Assembly (NCBI RefSeq): GCF_004216535.1
Contig: NZ_SGWX01000001.1
Coordinates: 2,976,001 to 3,040,000, forward strand
Direction: 5' to 3'
DNA length: 64,000 nucleotides
From: Xylanimonas ulmi
GTDB lineage: Bacteria; Actinomycetota; Actinomycetes; Actinomycetales; Cellulomonadaceae
The first letter of the stretch is position 1. Each line of letters starts with the position of its first letter. Made by a program: the position numbers and the translations under genes. The notes beneath the pieces were generated by a model, which saw nothing but the letters and a program-made list of their open reading frames with translations, searched no databases and was not told the origin of the DNA. This document shows, one piece after another, positions 34,172 to 42,335 of the stretch.

Positions 34172-35157
34172 CGGACCTCCTCCGACAGGCGTAGCTGGCG
34201 AACGTTGTAGGCGATGATCGGGATCACCAGGACGAACAGCAGCACCGCGAGCGCGGCGCCGAGCCCGGAGTTGAAGGCGCGGAATGACTGGTTGTAGAAC
34301 TCGAGTGCGACCACCGACGTGCCGAAGTTGCCGGCCGTCATGGTGCGCACGATGTCGAAGACCTTGAGCGTCGCGATGGCGATGGTGGTCAGCACGACGA
34401 CGAGCGTCGGGCGGATGCTCGGAATGGTGATGAAGCGGAACATCCCCAGCCCCGAGAGCCCGTCGAGCCGCGCCGCCTCGACGATGTCGTCCGGGATGGC
34501 TTTGATCGCGGCCGACAGCAACGTCATCGCGAAGCCGGTCTGGATCCAGATGAGGACGACGATGAGGAAGAACGTGTTCCAGGGCTGGTCGATGAGGAAC
34601 TGCTGTGGCGGGATGCCGAGCCACACCAGCACTTGGTTGAGCAGCCCGACCTGCTGGATGCCCTGCTGGTCGGGACGGAACTCGTAGACGAACCGCCAGA
34701 TGATCGAGGCGCCCACCATCGAGATCGCCATCGGCAGGAAGATCAGCGCCTTCGCGAACCGCTCGAACCGGCTGCGGTCGACGACGACCGCGTACACGAG
34801 GCCGATGACGGTGGCCAGGACGGGCACGACGATGACCCAGATCGCGGTGTTGCGCAGCACCAACAGGAACTGCGCGTCGGTCAGGGCGGTGACGTAGTTG
34901 TCGAGCCCGACGAACCGAGTGCCGTCGCGGTTCAAGAACGAGTTGCGGATCGTGTCGATGGCCGGGTAGACGAGGCCGAATCCGAGGCCCAGCATCGGCA
35001 GGCCGAGGAACCCGAGGACCAGCATCCATTTGCGGGGGTTCTTCGGCCTGTCGACGAGGAACAGGATCAGGGCGACGACGCCGATGAACAGCACGATCGC
35101 GAACAGCATGAGCGTGAACTTCTGAGCCGGGCTGCCGGCCGCGGTGAGCCAGTCCAT
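34168..35157 (-). CDS. Sugar ABC transporter permease (CUT1, MalF-like)
   Basis: This 329-residue protein has two N-terminal helices, a long periplasmic stretch (NSFLNRDGTRFVGLDNYVTA) and a core with the EAA loop EAARLDGLSGLGMFRFITIP. The pattern FRPDQQGIQQVGLLN, WLGIPPQQFLID resembles alpha-glucoside (AglF-type) permeases. It overlaps the second permease by 4 bases and follows the binding-protein gene by 106 bases. Confidence 0.93.
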   Translation of the reverse strand: MDWLTAAGSPAQKFTLMLFAIVLFIGVVALILFLVDRPKNPRKWMLVLGFLGLPMLGLGFGLVYPAIDTIRNSFLNRDGTRFVGLDNYVTALTDAQFLLVLRNTAIWVIVVPVLATVIGLVYAVVVDRSRFERFAKALIFLPMAISMVGASIIWRFVYEFRPDQQGIQQVGLLNQVLVWLGIPPQQFLIDQPWNTFFLIVVLIWIQTGFAMTLLSAAIKAIPDDIVEAARLDGLSGLGMFRFITIPSIRPTLVVVLTTIAIATLKVFDIVRTMTAGNFGTSVVALEFYNQSFRAFNSGLGAALAVLLFVLVIPIIAYNVRQLRLSEEVR

Positions 35158-35263
35158 GACTCTCCCTCCTGAAGCGCGAACGGGGACACGTGCGGCCGAG
35201 GGCCGCGCCGTCCGGGGATGCTTCTCGGCTCCCCGGACGGCGTCGGCCCTGGTCCCGTGCTGG

Positions 35264-36652
35264 TCAGTCGGAAGGCCAGCCGTTCTCGATCTGGTCGACG
35301 ACCTGCTGCGTGGACTGGCCCGTCAGCCAGTTCACGATGCCGGTCCAGAACGAGCCCGCGCCGACCTCGGAGGGCATCGCGTCAGACGCGTCGTACCCGG
35401 CGACGGTCGTCGGGTCGGTCAGCACCTGGTAGACGTACCGGTCGAAGTCGTTGGCCAGCAGCGACGGGTCGAGGTTCTTGTTCGCGCTGACCCAGCCGCC
35501 GCCCGGCGTGCTCTTGGCCTTGACGTTGGACCAGTCGGTGCTGGCCAGGTAGGTCTGGAACGCCTGGACCTCGGGCTTGTCGTTGAACGCCGCGATGAAC
35601 GGGCCGGCCACCAAGGTGGGCCGCTCGTCCTGCGTCATCGCGGGCAGGTAGAACGCCCACACGTCGCCGTCCTCGGCGACGTTGGTGCCCTCGGGCCACT
35701 GCGCGGCGTAGAAGTTGGCGGCGCGGTGCAGCCAGCAGGTGCCGTTGAGGATGCCCTGACCGGCGTCGGTCCACGGCGTCGTCGCGATCGAGCGCACGTC
35801 GCCCAGCCCGGCGTTGACCAGCTCCGGGTTCTTGAGGATCTTGCCGGCCTCGTCCCACGCCTCGACGATCTTGGGGTCGTTGAACGGGATCTCGTGCTCG
35901 ATCCACTGGTTGTAGACGTCCGGTCCCGCCACGCGCAGCACCATGTCCTCGATGAAGTCGGTGCCCGGCCAACCGGTCGCGTCACCCGACTCGACACCGG
36001 CGCACCACGGCGGGCCGCCGGCGTCGCTCGCGATCTGGTCGCTCAGGGCGAGCAGGTCGTCCCAGGTCTGGGGGACCTCGTACCCGGCGTCGGCGAACGC
36101 CGTGGGGGAGTACCAGACGAACGACTTCACGTTGGCGTCATATGGAGCGGCGTAGAACGTGCCGTCGACCGTGCCGTACTCCTTCCACTCGGGCGAGAAG
36201 TTCGCGTCGACCTCCTCCTCGACGGCCTGGGGCGCTGGGGTGACCGCGTCGAACTGCCGCACGAGCGTGCGCAGCATGCCCGGCTGGTTGATGATCGCGA
36301 TGTCTGGCGGGTTGCCGGCCTGGATGCGCACGGGCAGTTGCGCCTCGAACTCGCGTGACGGCTCGTAGTTGATCTCGACGCCGGTGCACTCGGTGAACGG
36401 CTTGTAGGAGTCGATGTGCGCCTGCGACTCGGGGTCGACGATCGAGGTGTAGACGTGAACGGTCTTGCCGCTGATGTCGCCGAACTGCTCGTACGGCGCG
36501 CAGTCGATCTCGGGGGCTGCGCCGGTCTCCTCGCCTCCACCCCCGCCGTCGTCGCTGCTGCAGGCGGCAAGAGCGAGCGCCACGACGGCGAGGCTCGCAC
36601 CCGCCGCGAGCGTCCGACGACGATGGCGAGCGCTCGTTGCTTTGCGTGTCAT
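35264..36652 (-). CDS. Sugar ABC transporter substrate-binding lipoprotein
   Basis: This 462-residue protein starts at ATG 36652, preceded by AAAGGA; upstream in-frame codons lack a signal. A basic N-terminus (RKATSARHRRR), hydrophobic core and lipobox LALAAC anchor it to the membrane. The fold is of the solute-binding family 1: VHVYTSIVDPESQAHIDSYK, RIQAGNPPDIAIINQPGML, FAAPYDANVKSF-like. Similarity of its permeases suggests an alpha-glucoside or oligosaccharide, uncertain. First gene of the transporter operon. Confidence 0.92.
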   Translation of the reverse strand: MTRKATSARHRRRTLAAGASLAVVALALAACSSDDGGGGGEETGAAPEIDCAPYEQFGDISGKTVHVYTSIVDPESQAHIDSYKPFTECTGVEINYEPSREFEAQLPVRIQAGNPPDIAIINQPGMLRTLVRQFDAVTPAPQAVEEEVDANFSPEWKEYGTVDGTFYAAPYDANVKSFVWYSPTAFADAGYEVPQTWDDLLALSDQIASDAGGPPWCAGVESGDATGWPGTDFIEDMVLRVAGPDVYNQWIEHEIPFNDPKIVEAWDEAGKILKNPELVNAGLGDVRSIATTPWTDAGQGILNGTCWLHRAANFYAAQWPEGTNVAEDGDVWAFYLPAMTQDERPTLVAGPFIAAFNDKPEVQAFQTYLASTDWSNVKAKSTPGGGWVSANKNLDPSLLANDFDRYVYQVLTDPTTVAGYDASDAMPSEVGAGSFWTGIVNWLTGQSTQQVVDQIENGWPSD

Positions 36653-36954
36653 GATCAGTCCTTTCGGTCCGTCTGTAGCCACGGCGATCCTGAGGGCGAC
36701 GTGAGATACACCACCCTCCGGAACCACCTGACCGCTACCTGTGCGGTCGCGCAACCGCACTCCTCCACCAATAGCCGCTTTGTGTGGCTTGCGACCGGTC
36801 TGTGACCGAGTCGCAACCTGTGCGTCCGCTGGGAGTTGCATGTGGCGCGGGGTGTGGCGTGGGCTTGTGGCGCTCGTGGCGCCCTTGCGACGCGCGAACC
36901 GTAGGATCACACCGGCAGACTGGACCCGTGCGCTGGTGGAGGAAGAGGACCCCG
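36653..36954. promoter_or_regulatory. Divergent promoter region between the binding protein and map
   Basis: This 302-base gap must hold promoters in both directions. It is visibly less GC-rich around 36700-36800. No operator palindrome stands out and no LacI gene is adjacent. No gene is seen in it. Confidence 0.4.
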
Positions 36955-37734
36955 ATGATCGAGCTGAGGACCCCGCAGGAGATCGAGCAGATGCGACCTG
37001 CGGGCCGGTTCGTGGCCGACGTCCTGCTCGCCTGCCGCGACGCCGCCAAGCCGGGCATGAACCTGCTCGAACTCGACGCCCTGGCCCATCGGATGATCAA
37101 GGACCGCGGCGCGACGTCCTGCTACATCGACTACCACCCGTCGTTCGGCGCGATGCCGTTCGGCAAGGTCATCTGCACGTCGGTCAACGACGCGGTGCTG
37201 CACGGCCTGCCCCACGACTACGTTCTGCGTGACGGCGACCTGCTCTCGATCGACTTCGCGGCGTCGGTGGACGGGTGGGTCTCGGACTCCGCGCTGTCCG
37301 TCGTCGTCGGACAGGCGCCCGACGCCGACCGCCTGGCCGCCGACCAGAAGCTGATCCGCACCACCGAACAGGCGCTGGAGGCCGGCATCGCGGCGGCGAC
37401 CGTGGGGCACAAGATCGGCGACATCTCCGCGGCGATCGCGCAGGTGGCGCACGCCGCGGGCTACGACATCAACACCGACTTCGGCGGGCACGGCGTCGGA
37501 CGCACCATGCACGGCGACCCGCACGTGCCCAACGACGGGCGCCCCGGGCGCGGGTTCCCGCTCAAGCCGGGCCTGGTCATCGCCGTCGAGCCGTGGTTCC
37601 TGGAGACCACCGACGAGATCTACACCGACCCCGACGGCTGGACGCTGCGCTCGGCCGACGGCTCACGCGGCGCGCACTCCGAGCACACCATCGCCATCAC
37701 CGAGGACGGCCCGGTCATCCTGACCGCCCGCTGA
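36955..37734 (+). CDS. map: Type I methionine aminopeptidase
   Basis: This 259-residue enzyme starts at ATG 36955, with GGAGGAAGAGGA upstream. It removes N-terminal Met from nascent proteins. Metal ligands are visible: SIDFAASVDGWVSDSAL (Asp), FGGHGVGRTMHGDPHVPN (His), IAVEPWFLETTDE (Glu) and the closing Glu in HSEHTIAIT. The upstream frame from 36784 lies in promoter DNA. This is a stand-alone copy not linked to ribosomal genes, so it may be a second Map. Confidence 0.95.
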   Translation: MIELRTPQEIEQMRPAGRFVADVLLACRDAAKPGMNLLELDALAHRMIKDRGATSCYIDYHPSFGAMPFGKVICTSVNDAVLHGLPHDYVLRDGDLLSIDFAASVDGWVSDSALSVVVGQAPDADRLAADQKLIRTTEQALEAGIAAATVGHKIGDISAAIAQVAHAAGYDINTDFGGHGVGRTMHGDPHVPNDGRPGRGFPLKPGLVIAVEPWFLETTDEIYTDPDGWTLRSADGSRGAHSEHTIAITEDGPVILTAR

Positions 37735-37759
37735 CCCGCCCCGGGTGGTTGACCCTCCC

Positions 37760-37897
37760 GGTGGTTGAGCCTGTCGAAACCACCGCTCGCACCTCCCCGG
37801 TGGTTGAGCCCGTCGAAACCACCCACATCCGCCAGCGAGTGGTTTCGACAGGCTCAACCACCGGTGGGGGCCGTGGTTTCGACAGGCTCAACCACCG
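37760..37897. repeat. Cluster of four VEPVET-type hairpin repeats
   Basis: Four copies of the core, each with 7-base GGTGGTT/AACCACC arms: two in one orientation (37760-37784, 37799-37823) and two reversed (37839-37862, 37873-37897). A truncated copy begins at 37744. The alternating orientation allows large alternative hairpins. They lie just past the map stop, and the last one runs into the GIY-YIG remnant. Confidence 0.92.
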
Positions 37898-38195
37898 TCG
37901 GTCTCTCTGCCGTTCGGCAGCCGGGCCGTCCTTGAGCGTGAGAGCGCAGGCAGGTCGCCGAAACGCCCCTCGATCAGGGCCCGTCGCTTGGCGCGCGACC
38001 ATCCCTGGACGCGCTTCTCCCACGCGAACGCCTCGTCGATGCGCTCGAACTCGGCGCTGAAGACGAGCCGCACCGGCAGGCGCCGCCGGGTGTAGACAGC
38101 TCCGAGTCCGCTGCGGTGCTGCTCAAACCGCGCGTCGAGGTGCTGCCAACGTAGTAGCTGCCGTCCGAGCACTCGAGGATGTACATGTGCGCCAT
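37888..38195 (-). pseudogene. Frameshifted GIY-YIG endonuclease-like gene
   Basis: ATG 38195 gives MAHMYILECSDGSYYVGST, the start of a UPF0213/SLX1-type GIY-YIG domain. The rest of the domain (LDARFEQHRSGLGAVYTRRR, then LVFSAEFERIDEAFAWEKRV, GWSRAKRRALIEG) is in another frame ending at 37888. The break is near 38140, consistent with a small deletion that is not a multiple of three. Neither frame alone gives a full domain. The 3' end reaches into a repeat copy. Either a real pseudogene or a base-calling error. Confidence 0.8.
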
Positions 38196-38273
38196 CGGCG
38201 GAGCGTCGCAGATCCGACTCCCGCGCGGGGAAAGCCTGTGGACAACGCGCAGCACCCGGCGGTGGCGCGCGCT

Positions 38274-38339
38274 GGTGGTTGCGCCTGTCGAAACCCCCTG
38301 ACCGCGACCCGTGGGGTGGTTTCGACAGGCTCAACCACC
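38274..38339. repeat. Pair of inverted VEPVET-type hairpin repeats
   Basis: GGTGGTTGCGCCTGTCGAAA (with CC) at 38274-38295 and the opposite-oriented full copy with GGTGGTT/AACCACC arms at 38315-38339. It is noncoding, 25 bases before the convergent HAD gene end. Confidence 0.88.
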
Positions 38340-38364
38340 GAGGCCTGGGGGCGGGGGGTGCGGG

Positions 38365-39252
38365 CTACAGGAGGGTGCGGAGGGTCAACGCGGCGCCGTC
38401 GTGCGCGACCGGCAGCGTGCCCTCGTTCGCGGCCGCGCGCACCGGCTCCTCGGCGTCGCCCATCGCGACGCCGCGTGCGGCCCACCGCAGCATGTCGACG
38501 TCGTTGTAGCCGTCGCCGATCGCCAACGTGCGCTCAGGCGGCACCGCGAGCGCCGCGCGCACCTTCTCCAGCGCCGACGCCTTGGTCACGCCCAGCGGCG
38601 CGATGTCCATCCACGCCGACCAGCCGACCGCGTACGTGACGTCCGCCAGACCCAGGTCGGCGACGGACGTGTGGAACTCCTCGGTGGTGGCCGACGGCGC
38701 ACGCACGACGACGCGAGTCACCTCCTCGTTCCACAGGTCCTCCAGCTCCACGACCCGGTGCTCGCCGTCGAGCTCCCCGTCGGGGAACAGCTCGGTCAGG
38801 CGGAACCCGACGCCGACGTCCTCGACCGCGAACCGCGCGCCCGGCATCTGCTGTGCGAGGCGACGCAGCGCCGGCTCGGGGTCGAAGGTCACCATGTCCT
38901 CGACGGCCCAGCCGTCGGGCATGCCGCCGTCCGCGCGCACCGTCACGGCGCCGTTCGAGCAGACCATGTAGCCCGAGTCGAGCCCGAGCACTCCGGCGAC
39001 CGGCGTCATCGCCACGAGCGAGCGCCCCGAGGCGAGCACCACGTGGTGGCCCGCGGCGGCGACGTCGCGCACCGCGTCACGGACGGCGTCGGACAGCGTC
39101 TGGTCGAAGTGCAGCAGCGTCCCGTCGATGTCGAGGGCGACCAGCCATGGGTCGGGTGCGGGGGTCTCGACAGGCTCGACCAGCGGGGGCGGCTCGACCA
39201 GCGGGGGCGGCTCGACCAGCGGGGGCGGCTCGACCCGTCCGGCGTCGCTCAC
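38365..39252 (-). CDS. HAD-superfamily (Cof/SupH-type) hydrolase
   Basis: This 295-residue protein starts at GTG 39252, overlapping the serS stop (GTGA). It has [18 protein letters not shown] as motif [12 protein letters not shown] as motif [14 protein letters not shown] as motif III lysine, and [16 protein letters not shown] as motif IV, with a Cof-type cap between. Likely a phosphatase of sugar phosphates or flavin-related metabolites. The N-terminal 30 residues, three PPLVE units and VEPVET, are repeat-derived, so the ancestral start was probably near [10 protein letters not shown]. Linkage to serS is common in actinobacteria. Confidence 0.9.
   Translation of the reverse strand: MSDAGRVEPPPLVEPPPLVEPPPLVEPVETPAPDPWLVALDIDGTLLHFDQTLSDAVRDAVRDVAAAGHHVVLASGRSLVAMTPVAGVLGLDSGYMVCSNGAVTVRADGGMPDGWAVEDMVTFDPEPALRRLAQQMPGARFAVEDVGVGFRLTELFPDGELDGEHRVVELEDLWNEEVTRVVVRAPSATTEEFHTSVADLGLADVTYAVGWSAWMDIAPLGVTKASALEKVRAALAVPPERTLAIGDGYNDVDMLRWAARGVAMGDAEEPVRAAANEGTLPVAHDGAALTLRTLL
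39162..39235. repeat. VEPVET-type core with 18-base tandem extension in the HAD gene
   Basis: One core copy (about 39163-39181) is followed by three tandem copies of the 18-mer GCGGGGGCGGCTCGACCA. The same 18-mer is tandemly repeated next to a core copy inside hemB, 19 kb away. The tract is in frame at the N-terminus of the HAD protein. Confidence 0.9.
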
Positions 39253-40520
39253 GCGACCGGCTCGAGCACCTCGAGCCCTCCCAGGTATGGCCGCAGTCCC
39301 TCGGGCACGACGACGGAGCCGTCGGCCTGTTGGTGGTTCTCCAGGATCGCGACGATCCACCGTGTGGTGCCCAGCGTGCCGTTGAGCGTGGCGACGTTGC
39401 GGGTCTCGCCCGTCTCGGTGCGCTCGCGCACTCCCAGGCGGCGCGCCTGGAACGTGGTGCAGTTCGACGTCGAGGTGAGCTCCAGCCAGCGACCCTGCGT
39501 CGGCAGCCACGCCTCGCAGTCGAACTTGCGCGCGGCGCTCGTGCCCAGATCGCCCGCGGCGGTGTCGATGACGCGGTAGGGCAGGTCGACCTTGGCGAGC
39601 ATGGCCTCCTCCCAGGCGAGCAGGCGCTGGTGCTCGGCGGCGGCGTCCTCGGGCCGGACGTAGCTGAACATCTCGACCTTGTGGAACTGGTGCACGCGGA
39701 TGATGCCGCGCGTGTCCCGCCCCGCCGAGCCGGCCTCACGGCGGTAGCAGGCGCTCCACCCGGCGTAGCGCGCGGGCCCGTCGGCCAGGTCGATGATCTC
39801 GTCGGCGTGGTAGCCCGCGAGCGCCACCTCGCTCGTGCCGACCAGGTACAGGTCGTCCTTCTCCAGGCGGTAGATCTCGTCGGCGTGCGCCCCGAGGAAC
39901 CCGGTGCCGCGCATCGTCTCGGGCTTGACCAGGGTGGGCGTGATGACGGGCGTGAAGCCCACCTGCACGGCCTGGTCCATCGCGGCGTTGAGCAGCGCGA
40001 GCTCCAGGCGCGCGCCGATGCCGGTCAGGAAGTAGAACCGGGCGCCCGAGACCTTGGCGCCGCGCTGGGTGTCGATCGCGCGCAGCCCCTCACCGAGCGC
40101 CAGGTGGTCGGCCGGCTCGAAGCCCTCCGCGGCGAAGTCGCGCGGCGTGCCGACATGCTTGACGACGACATAGTCCTCCTCGCCGCCGGCGGGAGCGCCC
40201 TCGACGACGTTCGCGATGCGGTAGAGCACCTCGTCGAGCTGGGCGGCGGCGTCGTCGGCGTCCTTGGACAGCGCCTTGACCTCGTCGGCGAGCTGGCGGG
40301 TGCGCACCAGCAGCGCCTGCTTCTCCTCGCCCTGGGCCCGGGCGACCTGCTTGCCCATGGCCTTCTGCTCGGCGCGCAGCGTCTCGAACTCGGACAGCGC
40401 CGACCGTCGCCGCGCGTCGGCGTCGAGCGCGAGGTCGACGAGGGCGGGGTCGTCGCCGCGGGCCACCTGGCTCTCGCGGACGACGTCGGGGTTGTCGCGC
40501 AGCAGACGCAGATCGATCAC
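39249..40520 (-). CDS. serS: Seryl-tRNA synthetase
   Basis: This 423-residue enzyme starts at GTG 40520 ([14 protein letters not shown], the usual SerRS opening). The N-terminal coiled-coil tRNA arm (about residues 30-100) is present. Class II motifs are [43 protein letters not shown] and [16 protein letters not shown], then [20 protein letters not shown]. It is translationally coupled to the HAD gene. Confidence 0.97.
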   Translation of the reverse strand: MIDLRLLRDNPDVVRESQVARGDDPALVDLALDADARRRSALSEFETLRAEQKAMGKQVARAQGEEKQALLVRTRQLADEVKALSKDADDAAAQLDEVLYRIANVVEGAPAGGEEDYVVVKHVGTPRDFAAEGFEPADHLALGEGLRAIDTQRGAKVSGARFYFLTGIGARLELALLNAAMDQAVQVGFTPVITPTLVKPETMRGTGFLGAHADEIYRLEKDDLYLVGTSEVALAGYHADEIIDLADGPARYAGWSACYRREAGSAGRDTRGIIRVHQFHKVEMFSYVRPEDAAAEHQRLLAWEEAMLAKVDLPYRVIDTAAGDLGTSAARKFDCEAWLPTQGRWLELTSTSNCTTFQARRLGVRERTETGETRNVATLNGTLGTTRWIVAILENHQQADGSVVVPEGLRPYLGGLEVLEPVA

Positions 40521-40862
40521 GCGTCGAAGCCTATCCGGGCCGGGCCGGACACGAGGCGGGGCGTGCCGGGCGCGACAGGTGGGCCGCCCACCGCGCTCCA
40601 CGCAGGTGCGGCATGAGCGCCGGACGGCCGCCTGGTCGACTGATCGGTAGGTGACATCGCACGTTCATTTCGACGTCTTTGTGCATGAGGAGATCACTGT
40701 CGGCGCGGGTGGGGCACGACGCGACGGGCGCGAGCCGGACGCGGGGAGGACGCGCTGGCGCCTGCCTACGATCCGGTCGCGGTGGCGCGGCGTGGAGCAT
40801 CCCGTGGCTCCGGACCTCCTCAAGGTGAGCGCTGTGAGAAACGATGCGAAAAGGAGACCAAC
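40521..40862. other. Divergent gap between serS and the lipoprotein genes
   Basis: These 342 bases hold no supported gene; a plus-strand frame at 40651-40893 lacks similarity and overlaps the lipoprotein start. AAGGAGACCAAC at 40851-40862 is the ribosome site of the lipoprotein gene. No T-box leader is evident for serS. Confidence 0.5.
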
Positions 40863-41435
40863 GTGGGCCGATCCGGCACAGCTCGATGGGTGATCGGGGC
40901 TGCCGTCCTCTGCGCGGTCGTCGCGGGCTGCGCGCCGGGCGGAGCCGACGGGCCGGCCGCCGCGCAGGCGGCCGCATCCGACGTTCCCTTCGACCCCGAG
41001 ACGCTGCGGCCCGGCGACCGGATCCCCGCGGGCCAGGCATACCTCGCCCGCGCCGCCGGGAAGCCTGTGTTCACCACCGCCAACACCGACCCCGGCGTGG
41101 TCGTGGTCTTCTCCCCCGACGAGCCACTCCCCCAGGCCATCAAAGACGAGATCGCCAGCGAGACCGACCCTATGAAGCGCCTCGGCATCGTTTATCCGCT
41201 GAGCAAGGCGGGGATGCGGATGATCGTCTTGTCCCGCGCGCGATTCAGCACCGGCCTCACCTACTCATTCATGATTACTGACCCTGATCCGCTTGATGCG
41301 GGCATGGGGTGGACTGCGGACTACAACCCGATCACCGTGCAGGGCATCGGGTTTATGACGCACGAGGAGGCCATGGCGTTCATCGAGCCCTGGCTGGAGG
41401 GCTACCCCGGGCAATTCCTGGACCTGACGCAGTAG
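40863..41435 (+). CDS. Small lipoprotein A (unknown function)
   Basis: This 190-residue protein starts at GTG 40863, after AAGGAGA. VIGAAVLCAVVAGC is a signal sequence with lipobox, so the mature protein is lipid-anchored outside the membrane. It shares with the next gene the block VVVFSPDEPLPQAIKDEIAS and a similar length and order of segments. No family is recognised. It is likely cotranscribed with the next gene, 7 bases on. Confidence 0.75.
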   Translation: MGRSGTARWVIGAAVLCAVVAGCAPGGADGPAAAQAAASDVPFDPETLRPGDRIPAGQAYLARAAGKPVFTTANTDPGVVVVFSPDEPLPQAIKDEIASETDPMKRLGIVYPLSKAGMRMIVLSRARFSTGLTYSFMITDPDPLDAGMGWTADYNPITVQGIGFMTHEEAMAFIEPWLEGYPGQFLDLTQ

Positions 41436-41442
41436 GCCCGAC

Positions 41443-42135
41443 ATGTCCCGCACCCACGCACCTTGGCTCACGGCCGCGTCGCTCGTCGCGGTCGCCGGAC
41501 TCGCCGCCGGATGCTCGGGCGGCGCGGCGATGACCTCGCCAACACCCTCAGAGCCCGCCACTGCGCGGGCCCCCCACTCACCACGGCCCGAGGCGCCGAC
41601 CGAGCCGTCCGAGGCCGCCAGCCTCGACCCCGCCCAGGTCACCGAGGCGCTCGACCCGCTGTTCACCGCCGACGGGCGCGCCTACGCCGCCCTGCGCGCC
41701 GGGGACAGCGTCGCCAAGGCCGACTACCCCGAGGCGATCCGCGCCGGACTCGCCCTGTACCGACACGAGGACGGCTCCGCGCTTGTGGTCGAGCCCGGCC
41801 AGCCCCTGCCCCAGGCGCTGCTCGACGAGGTCGCCGCCATGATGGACACCGACCATGACTTCTGGGCGCTCAATCGATCCATGTCCAAGGTGAAGAGCGC
41901 GCTCTCCGGGACGGGGACCGGCTTGTTCATCGTCGTCCCCCACTTCGACCTCACCCGCAACGCCTTCGTGGGCTACGCGGTCCGAAGCGTTGCCTTCACG
42001 GACAACACCCCCGGACGCTGGGGCGCCGCGACCGTTGAGGAGGCGATCGCCGAGGCGATGCCCGCGCTGCAGGCCCGGCCCGACATCCCACTCATCGGAG
42101 TCGACGGCCAAGTCATCGACGTCCCCCGAGACTGA
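41443..42135 (+). CDS. Small lipoprotein B, related to its neighbour
   Basis: This 230-residue protein starts at ATG 41443. A signal with lipobox (VAVAGLAAGC) is followed by a Pro/Ser/Thr-rich linker of about 35 residues. Its conserved block ALVVEPGQPLPQALLDEVAA aligns with the neighbour's VVVFSPDEPLPQAI. The next segments, GLFIVVPHFDLTRNAF and VEEAIAEAMPALQARPDIPL, also match in order (STGLTYSFMI, EEAMAFIEPWLEG). The two look like diverged tandem duplicates. Confidence 0.75.
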   Translation: MSRTHAPWLTAASLVAVAGLAAGCSGGAAMTSPTPSEPATARAPHSPRPEAPTEPSEAASLDPAQVTEALDPLFTADGRAYAALRAGDSVAKADYPEAIRAGLALYRHEDGSALVVEPGQPLPQALLDEVAAMMDTDHDFWALNRSMSKVKSALSGTGTGLFIVVPHFDLTRNAFVGYAVRSVAFTDNTPGRWGAATVEEAIAEAMPALQARPDIPLIGVDGQVIDVPRD

Positions 42136-42335
42136 CCGGCCGCGACGAGCGCCAGCGGTTGCGCGTGTCGAAGCCGGGGGAACCTTGAGGCCGGACCAGG
42201 GCGGTCGCACGCGCGCTCCTGGGGCCAGCGGAGCCGCCCTGGCGAGCGCGGAGACCGCCGGGTGGCGAACGCCACGACGGGCGCGACTGGCTCACCCACC
42301 GGCGGGGGCGGGCTGGGGCGTCTAGCGTTCCCTGC

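Noticed and set aside
37760-37897. CRISPR-like array of regularly spaced repeats after map
   Set aside because: The copies alternate in orientation, spacing is irregular and short, there are no cas genes, and the same unit occurs singly and inside genes elsewhere.
40521-40862. T-box or other leader RNA upstream of serS
   Set aside because: I could not find the conserved T-box bulge sequence or a specifier/antiterminator pair; the gap also serves the divergent lipoprotein genes.
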